Source of the DNA: Ostrinia nubilalis
Taxonomy: Eukaryota > Arthropoda > Insecta > Lepidoptera > Crambidae
DNA: 64,000 nt
Direction of reading: 5' to 3'
Assembly: GCF_963855985.1 (NCBI RefSeq)
Contig: NC_087096.1
Coordinates: 2,046,001 to 2,110,000 of the forward strand
Part shown: in pieces, positions 45,458-57,691 of the stretch
How the letters are laid out: each line of letters opens with the position of its first letter
How positions within the stretch are numbered: the stretch's first letter is position 1
The notes under the pieces: model-generated
Databases searched by the model: none
The model's input: only the letters and a program-made list of their open reading frames with translations
Told to the model about the DNA's origin: nothing
Made by a program: the position numbers and the translations under genes

Positions 45458-48400
45458 GTAAGCTCTTTGATTTCTTCCTTGGTTCCTTTGGGTATCGGGA
45501 CTTCTGTGCTTCTATTATGATGAGTAGGTACTTGGTCATCGCAGGGTTTGTCTGAACTCTTTGAAAAATAGATTTTTAGGGTCTTCAATAGGAGATGCGT
45601 TATTCATTCAAAGAAGATGACAATTTTTAAATAAGCAGTTAGCCATTTTAAAATTTGTGAATTTGAAACACATCGATAGAAGTGGCGCAAGGTGCCAGTT
45701 GGTACCTTTTCTCTAGATCATTTAATCTAACAAGGAATTAAATCACATTTCAGTAGGCAGTAACTAATATTGAATCAAAAATTCTGATTTCTTTGAGAGT
45801 TAACATATCACTAAACAGGCTTTCATTAAAAATAAGCAATACGCCGAAGTTCAGCTATAGGTGACTAATATGACCTTTGCAATGCTTGTTGTGATAAAAA
45901 CAACATACTATTACAATGTAACCTTTTAAATCATAAAGCGGTAATTAGATTTCAAATAATGCACCATAAATAAAGTATTACAAAATGGATCCCACTATAA
46001 AACTCGGCATTAAACAACGAGCTTTTAGTTCTTCAGCGGTCATAACAATAGGCGATTATAAATAATGTTACTATTGTAAAGACACAGTAATCCAACAAAT
46101 TCTGGCATAATTTAACAGTTTCTCAATGTGAAGTAAAGTAGTTTATGTAATCTAAAGTCTATCAACGCCTAGGAATAAGACGTACTTATGTTTTATTATT
46201 CTTGTTGGACTTTGGATTTTACACTGAAAATAGAGTCCTTTTTTCAAGCTCGCGTTTTCAGCAGGAAATACAAAAATATTTCCTAGCGCAGGCAAATACT
46301 AATACTGAGATATTTTAAAGGAAAAGTTACCTTTATGAAACTATTTTTTGCCTGAAGGCTTTTTTAATGGAGCTTTCATTCCACCCATCGAAAGTTTTTT
46401 GCATTTTTTGTGAAGAAAAATATCACAAAAAGTGTCATAAAACCTCAATATTACAGTCAAGTGCTTCCTCTTTTCTTCATATTTATTTTTATACAGCGGA
46501 CATTTGAAATTAGTAATAGAAAATATTCAATATTTGGATTTTCCTGTTAATTTTCCTCTATTTTTCACAAACTGACGTTAATTAGTCAAAACAATAATAA
46601 CGACAGCTGGCAATTTCAATTAACTAAATTACTTCCACCATACGAGTTTATATTTATAACTTTTATGTTATTCATTCAAATAGAAAAAGCAAACGCATTT
46701 TTATATTCAAAATAAACACTGAAACAGCGAATACATTTTCAAAAAAAGTTAGTTTGAATATTTTACGCGTAAAAACATTATATCGTCAGTTGCAGGTTCA
46801 CTTGGGGTAACTGACAAAATACAGTTTTTCAGTAGAGCCGTTTAAAGTTTTTTTTCGTCTTGAATCGGACATAACTTTTTTCCTATTTAACCTTTTTTGG
46901 ATCTGTTTTTACAGAAATGCTTAGAATTCTACGCGGTTTTAGATTAAATAAAAAGAATTATCTAATATGTCTTAGTTAAGGAAATAAATTGCAGTTACAC
47001 CAATGTATTTTTGTACTTTTGACAGTTACACTAATTTTACACCATACTTTTGGAAAAAACATAGGTCAATTGGTGTAAGTACTGCCCAAATTAAAATAAT
47101 TTGATGTATTTGCTGGGTTTTGTTTACTTAGTTGCTGTTTAATTTACATAAAAGTATTAAAAAATAAGAGAATTCATGAAAAAAATAACATTTCGTCGTT
47201 TTCTTTATTTTTTTTTAAATTTTATTAGATGTAACTTTTATTTTATTCATTAAAAAATGTTAAAAAGGCCATGAAAATCAAGAAAATATGTGTATTTAAT
47301 TTTTTTAAGACAGAAATATTGAAATAACTAAAGTATTACTGTGAAACTAAGTAATTTCAATATTTTTTTAAGCTTTGACTTACCAATACCGTATTTAGCT
47401 CAACGGGGCAACTTAAACTGAAAACAAAATGGATTTAATTTCCCACCTCTTTATAGCAATGTTGAATTAAGGTCATGAGTACTACAACAGTAAAAGTAAT
47501 AGAGTAACAACAGGTTAATGTTAGCAACGCGCAGTGACGCCTAGTTGGCTGGATAGTTGCTCAATTTCAATATATTTTTTTGTTGAGCTAACTTTAACTT
47601 CTTTAACTGATACTGCTGGTATATTAATAATGTAATATGCCTTAAAACTTTCTAAATTCCTATTTTATTTCATGTTATAAACCTTAGCAAATCAGTGTAA
47701 TTGCAAAGTTTTGTAGCAAAATTTTTACATTATTACAGATACACCAATTCAACCTGGTAAAATTATTACAATGTCAGTTACACCAAAATTGTGAAGGAAA
47801 TCTGAAAAGTTCACACCTGAAAATGTCCGTGTAATTGTAATTTTTTTAAAGCTAGAATTTTTTTACGTATACCATTCGAAAGAGCAGAAAAAACTAAGAA
47901 AAACTGTATATTTAACTCAAAAACCGTATTTTGTCAGTTACCCCAAGTGAACCTGCAACTGACGATATAACTTTGTTTTCGACAACCAACTCATAGATTT
48001 TGATTTCGTGCATTTTATTTGCAACTAAAATTCCATTTTTATTCGTTTTATTACACCTACCCACATAGGTAAAAAAAGCTTAGCGTGCGCTCGCTTATTT
48101 GTCTTTATTTGTACTAAAGTGTAATAAAGTTGTTATTTTTTATTTGAAAAATATTATTATGTTTCGTCTAGGTATTGTATTATTAGATAGGACAAAGACG
48201 TAATAGTATACTTTATTTTTACATATTAGTGACATTTCATTAAAAAATCAGTTTCTTTTGCAATTTCTGTTTTGCTTTTATAAGTCTGGGTTTATTTTGC
48301 ATCATGCACAATGAGCGTGAACAATTTATACACACAATTTAGGATAATTGAAAACATGATCATTATTTTCTTAGTTGTCTGAATAATAGATGATAATAAG

Positions 48401-51400
48401 ACTTTAATTACCAATGTCACTTTGAAGACTTTTCCTAGTAAATTCCTTTGTTTTTATTCGTTTAATAAATATTTATTTGATTTGATTGTACCAAATGAAT
48501 AAAATATAATTAATATTACCTCTGCAAGAACGGAACTTACATTTTCTGTCCGTTCCTTAATTATTTAGAAACATAATGAGGAAAACAATAATTTGCAGGA
48601 AACTACAAAATTGCTCTAAATCTGCAATTTAAAACCATGTCTCAACAAGTAAATAATTGCAAAAAAAAACCCTCATTTCACATAGATCACAATCAGGATC
48701 GTGCTTAGAGCTCACGAATCTATTTCGGTATCTCTCATCCGCTCTCCAAACGTAATCTCTGGATGCAATATCGGCGATATTGCGCTGCCCAAATATTGGA
48801 CTGGCCTAGCGATATGTCCAGCCAGGTATAGTAGAGTCAGGACCGGGATAGAACTGGCAGAAAGTAAAAAAAGAAATAATAACGTGACTTAAGCTTTTTT
48901 TGTTTTTTTAGAAGTTAGATGACGCTTCTTCGAAATTTTTTCATTCCTTGGATCAACAGCTGTGATTGGCAGACTTTGGTTGAGCTGCTCTCAATCAAAT
49001 TGAGATTGCTGGAGGGCTTAGAGTTCTAAGCGCAGTATGGACTAAAAATCTAGTTATTTAATTACGTTGGTGTCTCAGGAATCAAGATTAAAAACTCCAT
49101 TTCTTAAAATAAATGATGCTGTAAAGCTCGTAATAAAACAGGTCCATGAGCCGAATAAATTGCGTAAGTTTTGGCATCATTCAGCTTCAGCTCACATGAA
49201 ATTTTATCTCAGTACCTAGCATAAGTAGGATTAGGCAATCAGCCGAAACGCTCTAGTTTTAGTGCTCCAACAAAATTCTGATTAACTTCATAATATAAAT
49301 CCCTACAGCCCCACGATTTATTACATGTTTACGCTAACGTTTACTTTAGGACTCGGATATATGGCCACTTCTACCGCAGCATAGTGCTGTACGTTATCAA
49401 AATACAATTTATCGATAGACCACCGCCACTGCACCTGTCGCCGGCACGGCCCCAGTGCCGCGTGAAATACTATCGATAAAGTTTTGCTCGTTGAGATAAT
49501 ATCGCGGAAGGTTTTATTATTTTTTATAACCAAGTAATTGAATTTAAAATCGTCGTGCTAGACGGTCTTGTAGGTATGTTGTAACGGCAAGAATGTTGAT
49601 TGCGGTAGTGATAATAAGCTGTCGAAAAAATTGTAGTATTTTTGCAACGAGTGTGTAGAATTACGATTTCTCTTTCGTATTAATCGCGCTTGGAAGCAAT
49701 AAACCCAGTTGAGCATTGTTTTGCTCGTTTTAATTTTGTTTCAGCATTATTCTCACTGTTGCAGATTATGTTAAAATTAGAATTATAATCGGTTAATATG
49801 TAAATAAGTATCACTGACTGAGACTTGTATTGTACGTATTTTTATTTTTAAACATTATTAGCATCACGTTGGTTGCATAACGTTTTTTATGAGAATAACA
49901 ATTTCAATTTCAGATTTTTTCCTTGAAAAAAATATGGTCACGTGAGGATTTATTATGTAAGTTAATTCCTTAAAAATGCTCAGATAACAATCACATAATA
50001 AACGACCACATAATTTGTGATATATTAGACATTATTGGACTTTTAGGAGTGAAGGTCAAGCGATATTGCGCAATATGCAAATGATGTGGACAAAACAACA
50101 CACAGTATTCTAAGCTATATCATTACTGTTATAAGTAGGCGTCTTGACTACTTGTTTTTGATATCCCAGAAATAATCTTAAAATTAACGATTAAGGAAAA
50201 AGTTCATGCCACGACGAGCCAAGAAATATTTAATGATAAACATTTTAACAGAATTAATAATGCATTAAAATGGAGTAAATTATTTGCGTTTTAATTTTAA
50301 GAGCAACTTTATACCATGATTGATTGATATTAATACTACTAACCTGCTAAGAGCCATAGATAAGAAACGTACCTAAGATTTCCATGTAGATAATACAAGG
50401 TGCTACAAAATTATGACGAAGATGAAAAAATTAATCCTTATTATTTACGAAGGCAATTCAGACATAAATATTGGTTGCTGATCTTTATTTAAACAGTATT
50501 TTAAACTTATGAAAGGGAAGCCCCTTTCATTAGTTTTGGTATCTTATCGATTACCTAAACCTGCATTTGAATAACATCACTAACTTTATAAAGGACCGTT
50601 TAGATTAAAACATCAAAACTCGAGGCACGTTGCATCAATGTTTCTTGTCACGACGCTCCAGTCGTGGCTTAGCCGAAGTGTACTAGCTTCACAATTATTA
50701 GGTGTTTCGCAAGGAACCGTGGTGGGCCTGAAAGTTTAGCAACGCTTTAACTGGGCTAAATGCGCTTTATTTTATAATCTGTGGAAATGGGAGTAAGTAA
50801 GCCTCGTTTTATGAAAATCTGAACTGTAGTTTTCAGTTTCGATATTTTTTTGTAAAAGACTAAACTTTTTTTTAATACTTATTTCAATTTGAAATTCGGA
50901 ACTATCGTTAGTTTGGTGATATAAAGGAAGATAATCTTTTTTTTATTTATAACTGTCATGTGAGGTGTCAAATGAATTAACTTAATATCGTAAAGATCTT
51001 CCGATTTTAAAGTGCATGTTAAAATTATTTACGAAATATTACTGTTAATTTACAGCAACACAGTGCCGTTGCTTCGTCCAATCTTAAGTAATATTTCAAA
51101 TTGGCAAGACAGCTTTTAAGAACGCAGCAATACCGCATTCTTTTTATAAAACGTCACCCAAACTTTGTCAAAATTATTCTCAAAAGAGTTGAATTAAGCC
51201 TCCAATACTGACGCTAATTAGGCAAACATTCAGCCTGAAAACCACAAACGTAATCCTAGAAACTTACTGCAAAGTTATTGTTTATTTTCAAGCAAAACGC
51301 CATAACTGTCAACTATAGCGAACTTTAATAACTGCGATAAAGTTAAACGCCATCTTAACGGGCTGCTGATTGCAGCTCGCTGTTTGCCATGCATTTGCCA

Positions 51401-51589
51401 TACATCCTCATGCAACTTTCATGGCAAGGTGTTATGAGCCTTGGTGTAAGGGAGAAGGGTTGGATTTCATTTGGGCGGATGCGGGAGCTTTAATTTAAGG
51501 AGCCAGCGCGGAAATAGATGATTGCTCTGAGCCTCCACACTTGCATTATGAAGTTTATTATATGGAAAAGGACTATTGTTTATTTTCGT
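45458..51589 (+). other. Sequence after the last visible chitinase exon
   Basis: Starts with the donor GTAAGC and should be intronic. No segment continues the GH18 domain (I looked for a MAYDFHG-type motif). Contains the 1.19-kb TIR element. Open stretches such as 48701-48892 lack motifs. Confidence 0.55.
46778..47970. mobile_element. TIR element, 1.19 kb, ~50-bp ends
   Basis: TTATATCGTCAGTTGCAGGT at the left is mirrored at the right, continuing with TCACTTGGGGTAACTGACAA. Internal short motifs close to CAGTTACACCAA recur at least five times in both orientations. No transposase frame seen. It lies 1.3 kb after the last visible chitinase exon. Confidence 0.88.
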
Positions 51590-51727
51590 TTGACAGTTTG
51601 ACTTTCCCCCGGGACAAACTTGACCTTCACTGGTTGGGTTTTTATTGGCGGTCAAGCTGTAGATCCTGGCTACACACGAGTTGCAGCGGTGGGAACGAGA
51701 AGTGGGAATAATCCGGTCCCGTAACAG
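51590..51727 (+). repeat. Dispersed repeat with CCCCCGGGACAAACTTGACC
   Basis: Further copies lie at 38595-38757 (reverse, inside chitinase intron 3), 27735-27815 (forward, partial) and about 2455-2545 (reverse, partial). Shared parts are TTGGCGGTCAAGCTGTA, TGGTTGGGTTTTTA and AGCGGTGGGAACGAGA. Class not recognised. Confidence 0.8.
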
Positions 51728-51893
51728 GACTATAGTAACTTTAAATCAGTTTTATTTCTTGGATTAGCGTGGGATGTAGTTTGGACGTGATTATTACAAC
51801 TTACAAGACGATTATAAAGCGCTTTTGTGTATAGAGACTGAGCTTTGTAGAGTTCTTCTCGCATGTAGAGTTTCTTTACTTTTTTATATGGAA

Positions 51894-52120
51894 TCTATAC
51901 TAATATTATAAATGCGAAAGTAACTCTGTCTGTCTGTCTGTCTTGCTTTCACGCCTAAACCACTGAATTGATTTTGATGAAATTTGGCATAGAGATAGTT
52001 TGAGTCCCGGGAAAGGCCAGGGTAGTTTTTATCCCGGTTATTGAAACAGGGACGTGTGGGATAATGTTTTTCTGTGACAGACAAAATTCCACGCGGGCGA
52101 AGCCGCGGGCGGAAAGCTAG
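51894..52120 (+). mobile_element. Non-autonomous Helitron, 227 bp
   Basis: Begins A|TCTATACTAATATTATAAATG and ends GCGGGCGGAAAGCTAG|T, with CTGTCTGTCTGTCTG near the 5' end and GCGGGCGAAGCCGCGGGC as a 3' hairpin. No coding sequence. Confidence 0.9.
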
Positions 52121-52486
52121 TAAATAATAATATATTAAAACGACGAACGAAATATTTCATTTCAGAGGCGAGTCTATAGTAAATACTAATATTTGCTGGA
52201 CACAGTTTATTTGTGAATACTCTACTATTTACCTCGCATTCATTTTCATTTATTGATATAGTACGAGAGTACTTTACATGCTAAATGATTAATGCTTTAT
52301 TGTAGGTAATAAAGCGTATTTTTTTTAATTCTGAATAGTGTAGTAAGTAAAGAGCTCAATATTGTTGATGAGCTAATGCAAATACATTATTAAATATTGT
52401 AGTTGGTTTCAAATGGTTCGCTTTTGAAAGTCAAATGTCATTTTCTAGTATTTTTATTGTAAAACATAAGATTTAGCTACTTTCTT

Positions 52487-52593
52487 AGGCTGAGTTGCAC
52501 CAACTTACTTTAACCGTAACTATAACAATAACCGGCGTTTTTTGTTTGACAGATTTTTGACATTTATTAAAGTGAGATGATTCATCTCAGCCT
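52487..52593. repeat. Palindromic MITE (GGCTGAGTTGCACCA family) copy 6, decayed
   Basis: Left end intact (AGGCTGAGTTGCACCA); right arm eroded to ATTCATCTCAGCCT. Confidence 0.85.
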
Positions 52594-53439
52594 AAGTCTT
52601 TGTCAAGTTATTGTAATCTAAAGCTGCTTTACAGTGTTTAGATTAACTTAACGACCAAAATAGCGCGGAGCGTGGCCTGGTGCACTGAAAATAGCAAGCC
52701 TTTTGAAGGCTTAGTTTCAGGCTCCAGTCTACCATTTATTTTTAATAGTGAAAACTACGAGTAGGTGCTTATTGGTGTATGACAAAATTCATACAATCCC
52801 CTTCCATACAATGTTACCATTTGAACAGAATCTCATCAAGGCGCTAGGCGCGTTGTATTTGTTCAAAACACAAGTCCTTAATTGGTACTCTGGATGTGCT
52901 CAGCTGCAATTGCCACCGAATAGTGAAACACTAGCTCAGCTCATTAAAATTATGATAATGAGGCCAAAAATAGTGCGTAATATACACAGACAGTGACTTA
53001 ATGTATAAAATTGGAACTTATATAACTAGAAAGTAACTTTTATTTCGAATAGCGGTTATCATTTATTATTTTTGACATCACAAACTAATGATCTGTGACA
53101 AAATTCAAGGGGTCTGGCGCTGAGGACAAAAGTGGCGGAAAGACTCAGTTAGTTACCTTTATCAGCCACATCCTATAAGTATTACAGGAATATACCAGAT
53201 AATATGTGACAAGTTCATGCACTTGTTAGATTTTTGGGCATTAGTCATTTGTAAATTAGGAAATATTAATGTATTAATGCAGATTCTTTAAATAATAAAG
53301 TTACTACAAAAAGAAGAATAATAATAAGCAAAATCTAGCATAAATACTCTATGTTATATTTCTATCATATCGTTTTATACCGTGGAAATATATAGGACTG
53401 TAATTTAATAAGTTCCAAATTAAAAATCCAATTTCAAAT

Positions 53440-53590
53440 TCAAATAGTTTATTCAGTATAAAGCCCTTTTCCAGGGCACTTATACACGTCCCAAATATAG
53501 CTTGCCCTACCACCACTTCGGGACAACATGGGCTGGTGCTGAGAAGAAGTGGCGGAAGAAACTCAGTCACCTTTGTCAGCCTCTTTTCCA
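53440..53590 (+). repeat. Dispersed lepidopteran-type repeat
   Basis: GCACTTATACACGTCCCAAA, TATAGCTTGCCCTACCACCA and GAAGTGGCGGAAGAAACTCA; a partial relative lies at 53100-53175 in the same orientation. Confidence 0.7.
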
Positions 53591-53723
53591 ACCAGTTACA
53601 ATAATTTATAACTTACATAAAAATGAGTAATCTAGCAGTAATTACGTCTTATTTATTATTAACATTTGGACGGTATTTTGTACAACCAGTATTTATAATC
53701 AAACACACAGAACACAAGTTCTA

Positions 53724-53795
53724 AGTTAGGTTACGTTAAGATTTAGGTTTAGGTTAGGTTAAGAGTTAGGTTTAGGTTAGGTTATGACTTAGGTT
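53724..53795 (+). repeat. Degenerate TTAGG repeat tract
   Basis: About eight TTAGG units spaced irregularly (TTAGGTTTAGGTTAGGTTA and similar). TTAGG is the insect telomere unit. It lies 264 bp from the jockey poly(A) end. Confidence 0.6.
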
Positions 53796-54058
53796 CTGTA
53801 CCATAACATAACCGGCAACTATAAGCATTGTCCTTCTTTATACTGGTCATCAAATTACCGACCCGACCCCGTGGCATGTCACCATCAATTGGCCAGGTGT
53901 CAATATAATAAGCCTGGTGCAGCCACATAGCCAGGTGTTAATACAATATCACAATAATACAATACAATTACACAACAAGCATAATAATAGTACCAATAAA
54001 CAATAAGTACTTAACTTTGGTCAGCATCACCTCAAAGATCCGTCGAGACTGCTCTCCA

Positions 54059-56684
54059 TTTTTTTTTTTTTTTTTTTTTTGAAGGGACGCGCGCTGGTAG
54101 CTTGAGGAGCTTTTCCAGCTTCACCGGGCAGAGTGGCGAGTACAGAAGGTACTCTAGCCGTTTGGCGATCGTCGGTGCGCGTGCCGACGAGGCCGAGTGT
54201 GGGCTTCGCGAAGCGAAGCCCAGGCTCGTCCGCGTCGGTCGCAGACCGACGTTCGCGATCGGGCCGTATCGAGCGCATAAGGCGCCCGATCAGTGGCGAA
54301 CCCAACTAGAGGGTTGCCCACCGCGGTGTTGGACCAAAGTCCAGCCTACGGCGGGCTCACTCTAGTGGGCCCGATCGAGGGGACTACGGACGCGGCCTGA
54401 GGGCGCCGCGGTAGGCTCGGACCTCGGCTCAGGCCGTGTCCGGGGGACGGATAGGGGAGAACCGGCCCGGTACATGTCTGTACCGTCCGAAATGGAAAGC
54501 AGGGCCTCGTACTCGCCGGCGAGTACGGTGTAACGAGCTACTGTGTTGTGGAGTAGTTGGCGTGCTTAAGGCAGTGATGTCTGTGTTCAAAAATTCGGTA
54601 ATAGGATCGTCCGGGTCGTCTAGGACATGCCTAGGTCGTCGGTATTGGGCAGCGACATCTTTCTGGGGTGTATACGTGGCGGCGCTAACGATAAGAGGGT
54701 TCTTGTGGTTGATCGCTTTATCAAAGTAGCGGCGAGAGGCTTCTTTCATAAAGTGATCAATCGATGGGATCTCGAAATCTCTATGGAGATTCGTATTACG
54801 CACGAACCACGGGGCATCCGCGGCTCGGCGTAAGAATTTGTTTTGGAGGGTCTGGAATTTCTTAAGGTCTGTGCAGGAAGTGTGAGCAAACACCGGACTG
54901 GCGTGAGTCAACACTGGACGGATGCAGGTTTTGTAAATTGTCAACTTATTTCTAAGTGACAATTTACTTTTCCTTCCAACTAGGTGGTAGAGTCGGTGGA
55001 TGTAGTGGTTCGCACGGCTCAAGACGCGTCTGAGGTGCGGAGCGAACGTTAATCTCTGGTCGAGGGTGACACCTAAGTATTTGGCCTCACTTTTCCAAGG
55101 AATAGTTTGGTCAAATAAGGTGAGATGGGTGGGGACATTAGGACGAGTGCGAACCGGAGGACGTTTCGCAGACAAAGCCCTAGAAAAGTACACTGCTGCA
55201 CTTTTTTCGGGATTTACCTCGATACGCCACTTCCTGAACCATTCGCCTAATTGTGTGACTGCGCGTTGGAGCGCCAAGATGACGTAATTCCGATTACGTC
55301 CGGACTTGTAGAGTGCGGTGTCGTCCGCAAAGAGGGCTAAATCCGTATGCGGGTATTTGGGGATGTCATTGACGTACAATGAAAAGAGGATGGGCGAGAG
55401 CACGGAGCCCTGGGGGACTCCGGCTCTTATGGGGCGGGGGGAGGAGAGGGAGCCATCTACTCGGTAACGAAAGGTGCGATTCGATAAAAAGTCACGTAAG
55501 ATGTGCACGAGACTGTCCGGCACACCGAGTTCGTAAAGCTTGTAAATCAAGCCATTGTGCCAGACTTTATCGAATGCCTTCGCTACGTCAAAGAATAGCA
55601 CTCCTGTCCCTACGGGTGGCTTAGCAGTGAGGCCGCTAAGTATGTGCTCCGTTAAGCGGTGCACCTGTTGTACGCAGGAATGTGAGGCGCGGAAGCCAAA
55701 CTGTTCGTTTATTAAGAGATTATTAGAAAAAACATAATCTCTTAATCGAGAAACAATTATACGTTCGTATAACTTACCCATGGTCTTTAAGAGACTGATG
55801 GGTCTGTAGCTTGTGGGGTCAGCCAGTTTCTTACCGGGCTTCGGGATGCCAATGACTTCTGCCTCTTTCCACGCGTCGGGAAAGATGCAGTGAGACATGG
55901 CCGCGTTGAAAATAGCAACTAAGAGGTATACTAGGGGGGCGGGCAGGGCGCGTAAGACTCTATTAGAGATACGGTCCGGGCCGGGGGCTTTGTTGGGACG
56001 GAAACCTTTGATTATCGTTCGCACCTCGTCGACGTTGGTCGGGTCTAGGGTTGTGGTCGGAGGGAGGGCGGCTCTACGATCGACTTCGCTGTCCACCATG
56101 CGGAGGTGGGCAGAGTCTACTGGGAGGGTACTGGGGGAGCACTGTGCTTCTAGACTGTCGGCTAGACATTCGGCTTTGGCGTCGTCGTCAAACGCAAGCG
56201 TTTGATCGGGACGTAAAAGCGGTGGCGTGGACGCTACGGTGTCGGACTTAAAGGCTCTCGTCAACTTCCAATAGGCTTGGTGAGATGGCGAGATTTCTTT
56301 AAGTAGATCATCCCACTGATTGTTACGGAGTTCCGCGATACGAGCCTTGACAGCGCGCTGTAAGGAACGTAGGCGGACTCTGTTTTCCTCGGTTGGATAA
56401 GCGTCATAATCGCGAGTGGCTGCATTCTTTGCCCTCAATAGCTCTCGCGCGTCGTCCGGCAACCTGAGACGGTGGTTAGCCATCGCAGGCACTTGCCTAG
56501 ACGAGTCGCCGATGGCGACCGAGATGTGACTAGTGAGGGCATCGATCGCGTGAATAGTTTCGTGAGGCGAAACTATGTCGTCGGGGATTGAGGACAGTTG
56601 TGGGCTCTGACAGTTCCCAAGTCTTACCTTGAGTTTGTCCCAGTCCACAACTGTCTTCATAGTGGGTGTGAGAAATTCCATCTA
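54059..56684 (-). mobile_element. Jockey-like non-LTR retrotransposon, 5'-truncated
   Basis: The minus-strand element ends in a 22-base poly(A), seen as T at 54059-54080, after a GC-rich 3' UTR of about 350 bp. Its last 180 bp recur almost unchanged, in the opposite orientation, at 4611-4791. The 5' limit is uncertain; I place it near the first ATG because sequence beyond it looks AT-rich and unrelated. I could not see a target-site duplication. Confidence 0.85.
54429..56681 (-). CDS. Jockey-clade non-LTR retrotransposon reverse transcriptase (5'-truncated ORF2)
   Basis: An unbroken 750-codon frame. Residues 231-236 are KAPGPD, 287-297 fit the DPTSYRPISLL segment, 363-375 are FFDVAKAFDKVWH (first catalytic Asp), 421-430 are GVPQGSVLSP, and 451-454 are FADD (catalytic Asp pair). 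After the RT comes a jockey-like C-terminal region with a KYLGVTLD motif near 534-541 and an Arg-rich tail. A full jockey ORF2 has an apurinic-type endonuclease of about 220 residues before this region; it is absent, and an in-frame TAG sits directly before the first ATG. The element therefore looks 5'-truncated although its RT frame is intact, which suggests a recent insertion. Its GC content is far above the surrounding intron or intergenic DNA. It could copy RNA only if transcribed, and lacking the endonuclease it should not mobilise itself. Confidence 0.9.
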   Translation of the reverse strand: MEFLTPTMKTVVDWDKLKVRLGNCQSPQLSSIPDDIVSPHETIHAIDALTSHISVAIGDSSRQVPAMANHRLRLPDDARELLRAKNAATRDYDAYPTEENRVRLRSLQRAVKARIAELRNNQWDDLLKEISPSHQAYWKLTRAFKSDTVASTPPLLRPDQTLAFDDDAKAECLADSLEAQCSPSTLPVDSAHLRMVDSEVDRRAALPPTTTLDPTNVDEVRTIIKGFRPNKAPGPDRISNRVLRALPAPLVYLLVAIFNAAMSHCIFPDAWKEAEVIGIPKPGKKLADPTSYRPISLLKTMGKLYERIIVSRLRDYVFSNNLLINEQFGFRASHSCVQQVHRLTEHILSGLTAKPPVGTGVLFFDVAKAFDKVWHNGLIYKLYELGVPDSLVHILRDFLSNRTFRYRVDGSLSSPRPIRAGVPQGSVLSPILFSLYVNDIPKYPHTDLALFADDTALYKSGRNRNYVILALQRAVTQLGEWFRKWRIEVNPEKSAAVYFSRALSAKRPPVRTRPNVPTHLTLFDQTIPWKSEAKYLGVTLDQRLTFAPHLRRVLSRANHYIHRLYHLVGRKSKLSLRNKLTIYKTCIRPVLTHASPVFAHTSCTDLKKFQTLQNKFLRRAADAPWFVRNTNLHRDFEIPSIDHFMKEASRRYFDKAINHKNPLIVSAATYTPQKDVAAQYRRPRHVLDDPDDPITEFLNTDITALSTPTTPQHSSSLHRTRRRVRGPAFHFGRYRHVPGRFSPIRPPDTA

Positions 56685-56780
56685 TTTATACCCAAATTCT
56701 CCCTCTTTTTACTCAACTCCGATTGGTCGGCCTAAAACGACCAATCAGAACAGTCGACCAATCACCGCACAGTATTTTAT
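56684..56780 (-). promoter_or_regulatory. Promoter-like cluster (CCAAT motifs and TATAAATA) before the jockey RT frame
   Basis: Reading the minus strand toward the RT frame there are three GATTGGTCG or CGACCAATC motifs, then GGGTATAAATAG immediately before the ATG. The composition is promoter-like, but the TATA is so close to the first ATG that transcription would start inside the frame. A later Met at codon 8 or 67 would then be needed. This is inference only. Confidence 0.3.
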
Positions 56781-57339
56781 AACTATTTTTATTCGGAAGC
56801 GGAAGTTGGAGTTTGTCATTTTACAATATATTAAAAATAGGGTAATATTATCTTTCATATTATTTAGAATCGGTGATCTTAATTAAATTCTGAATTATTA
56901 AGAAACCAAAAACCTTACAATAAATTCTAATTTACGAATTATATAAATCTGAATTTTATAATCTGTCAGTTAATATGGCGGCTGTGCAATGTTTTGTGTG
57001 TGTAGTGTTTAACAAGTTAAATAGTGTACCAATTATACATTTTTACCATGGAATATTAATATAAATCAGGTATGTACATATAAATATCCTAACACACTCT
57101 TATCTAAATATCAACTTAAGTAACATTTTTAATCGAATATCAAGACAATATTAAATTGGACCAAACCAATAAACACAAACGAAATAATTACTTTACACAC
57201 ACCGTAATCAATCGTTCAGCATCGTTAATCTAAGCCCGTCGGCCACGGATCATTAGTGGAGTGTACGAAACTGCGTACTGTCGCGAGTCTTTTAATTGCT
57301 ACCCTACATGCGTGTGTTAATTATTACTTAATTGCAAGG

Positions 57340-57520
57340 GCCCTTCCGAAATTAACTAAGTTCCGGGTACAGTCAGCTAGTTCATGACACCCAAAGTAGC
57401 CAAAAAGTTCGCAACACGTCTTTGTTACAATTTGAATAAGGTTGTGTTGTGTGTGACGAACCACTTTGGTGTGACGAACCTCTTTGGTGTCACGAGCTAT
57501 TTGACGCTGACTATACATAG
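57340..57520. repeat. Likely dispersed repeat with GTGACGAACC direct repeats
   Basis: GGTACAGTCAGC at the left and GCTATTTGACGCTGACTATAC at the right, with two tandem copies of a TTTGGTGTGACGAACC-like unit. No second copy in the window except a weak GGTACAGTCA match at 63394. Confidence 0.45.
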
Positions 57521-57691
57521 TTGGTTTAAGTTTTAAATGCTGGTTTAACTTTTCAGTGTGATAAATGATAGATCATGGAATAGACTTAATATCTACCTAT
57601 AGCCGTATTCAAATTACCTAAGTGCTTGTTCAATCGACATTATGTATGTGGTGGCTATACATATAGACATGTTGTTCAGATAATACTTACA

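Noticed and set aside
48701..48892. 63-codon plus-strand stretch as a possible next chitinase exon
   Set aside because: Translation has no GH18 feature and does not follow the phase or wording expected after LLLK(E).
54436..56251. Several plus-strand open stretches of 60-102 codons
   Set aside because: All are antisense to the 750-codon RT frame in a GC-rich element.
53724..56684. Telomere-specific TRAS/SART retrotransposon next to TTAGG repeats
   Set aside because: The RT wording is jockey-like, the TTAGG tract is degenerate, and the element is not inserted in it.
56974..57062. Possible gene start: ATGGCGGCTGTGCAATG with ~29 codons
   Set aside because: Too short, no donor site at its end, no downstream exon and no motif.
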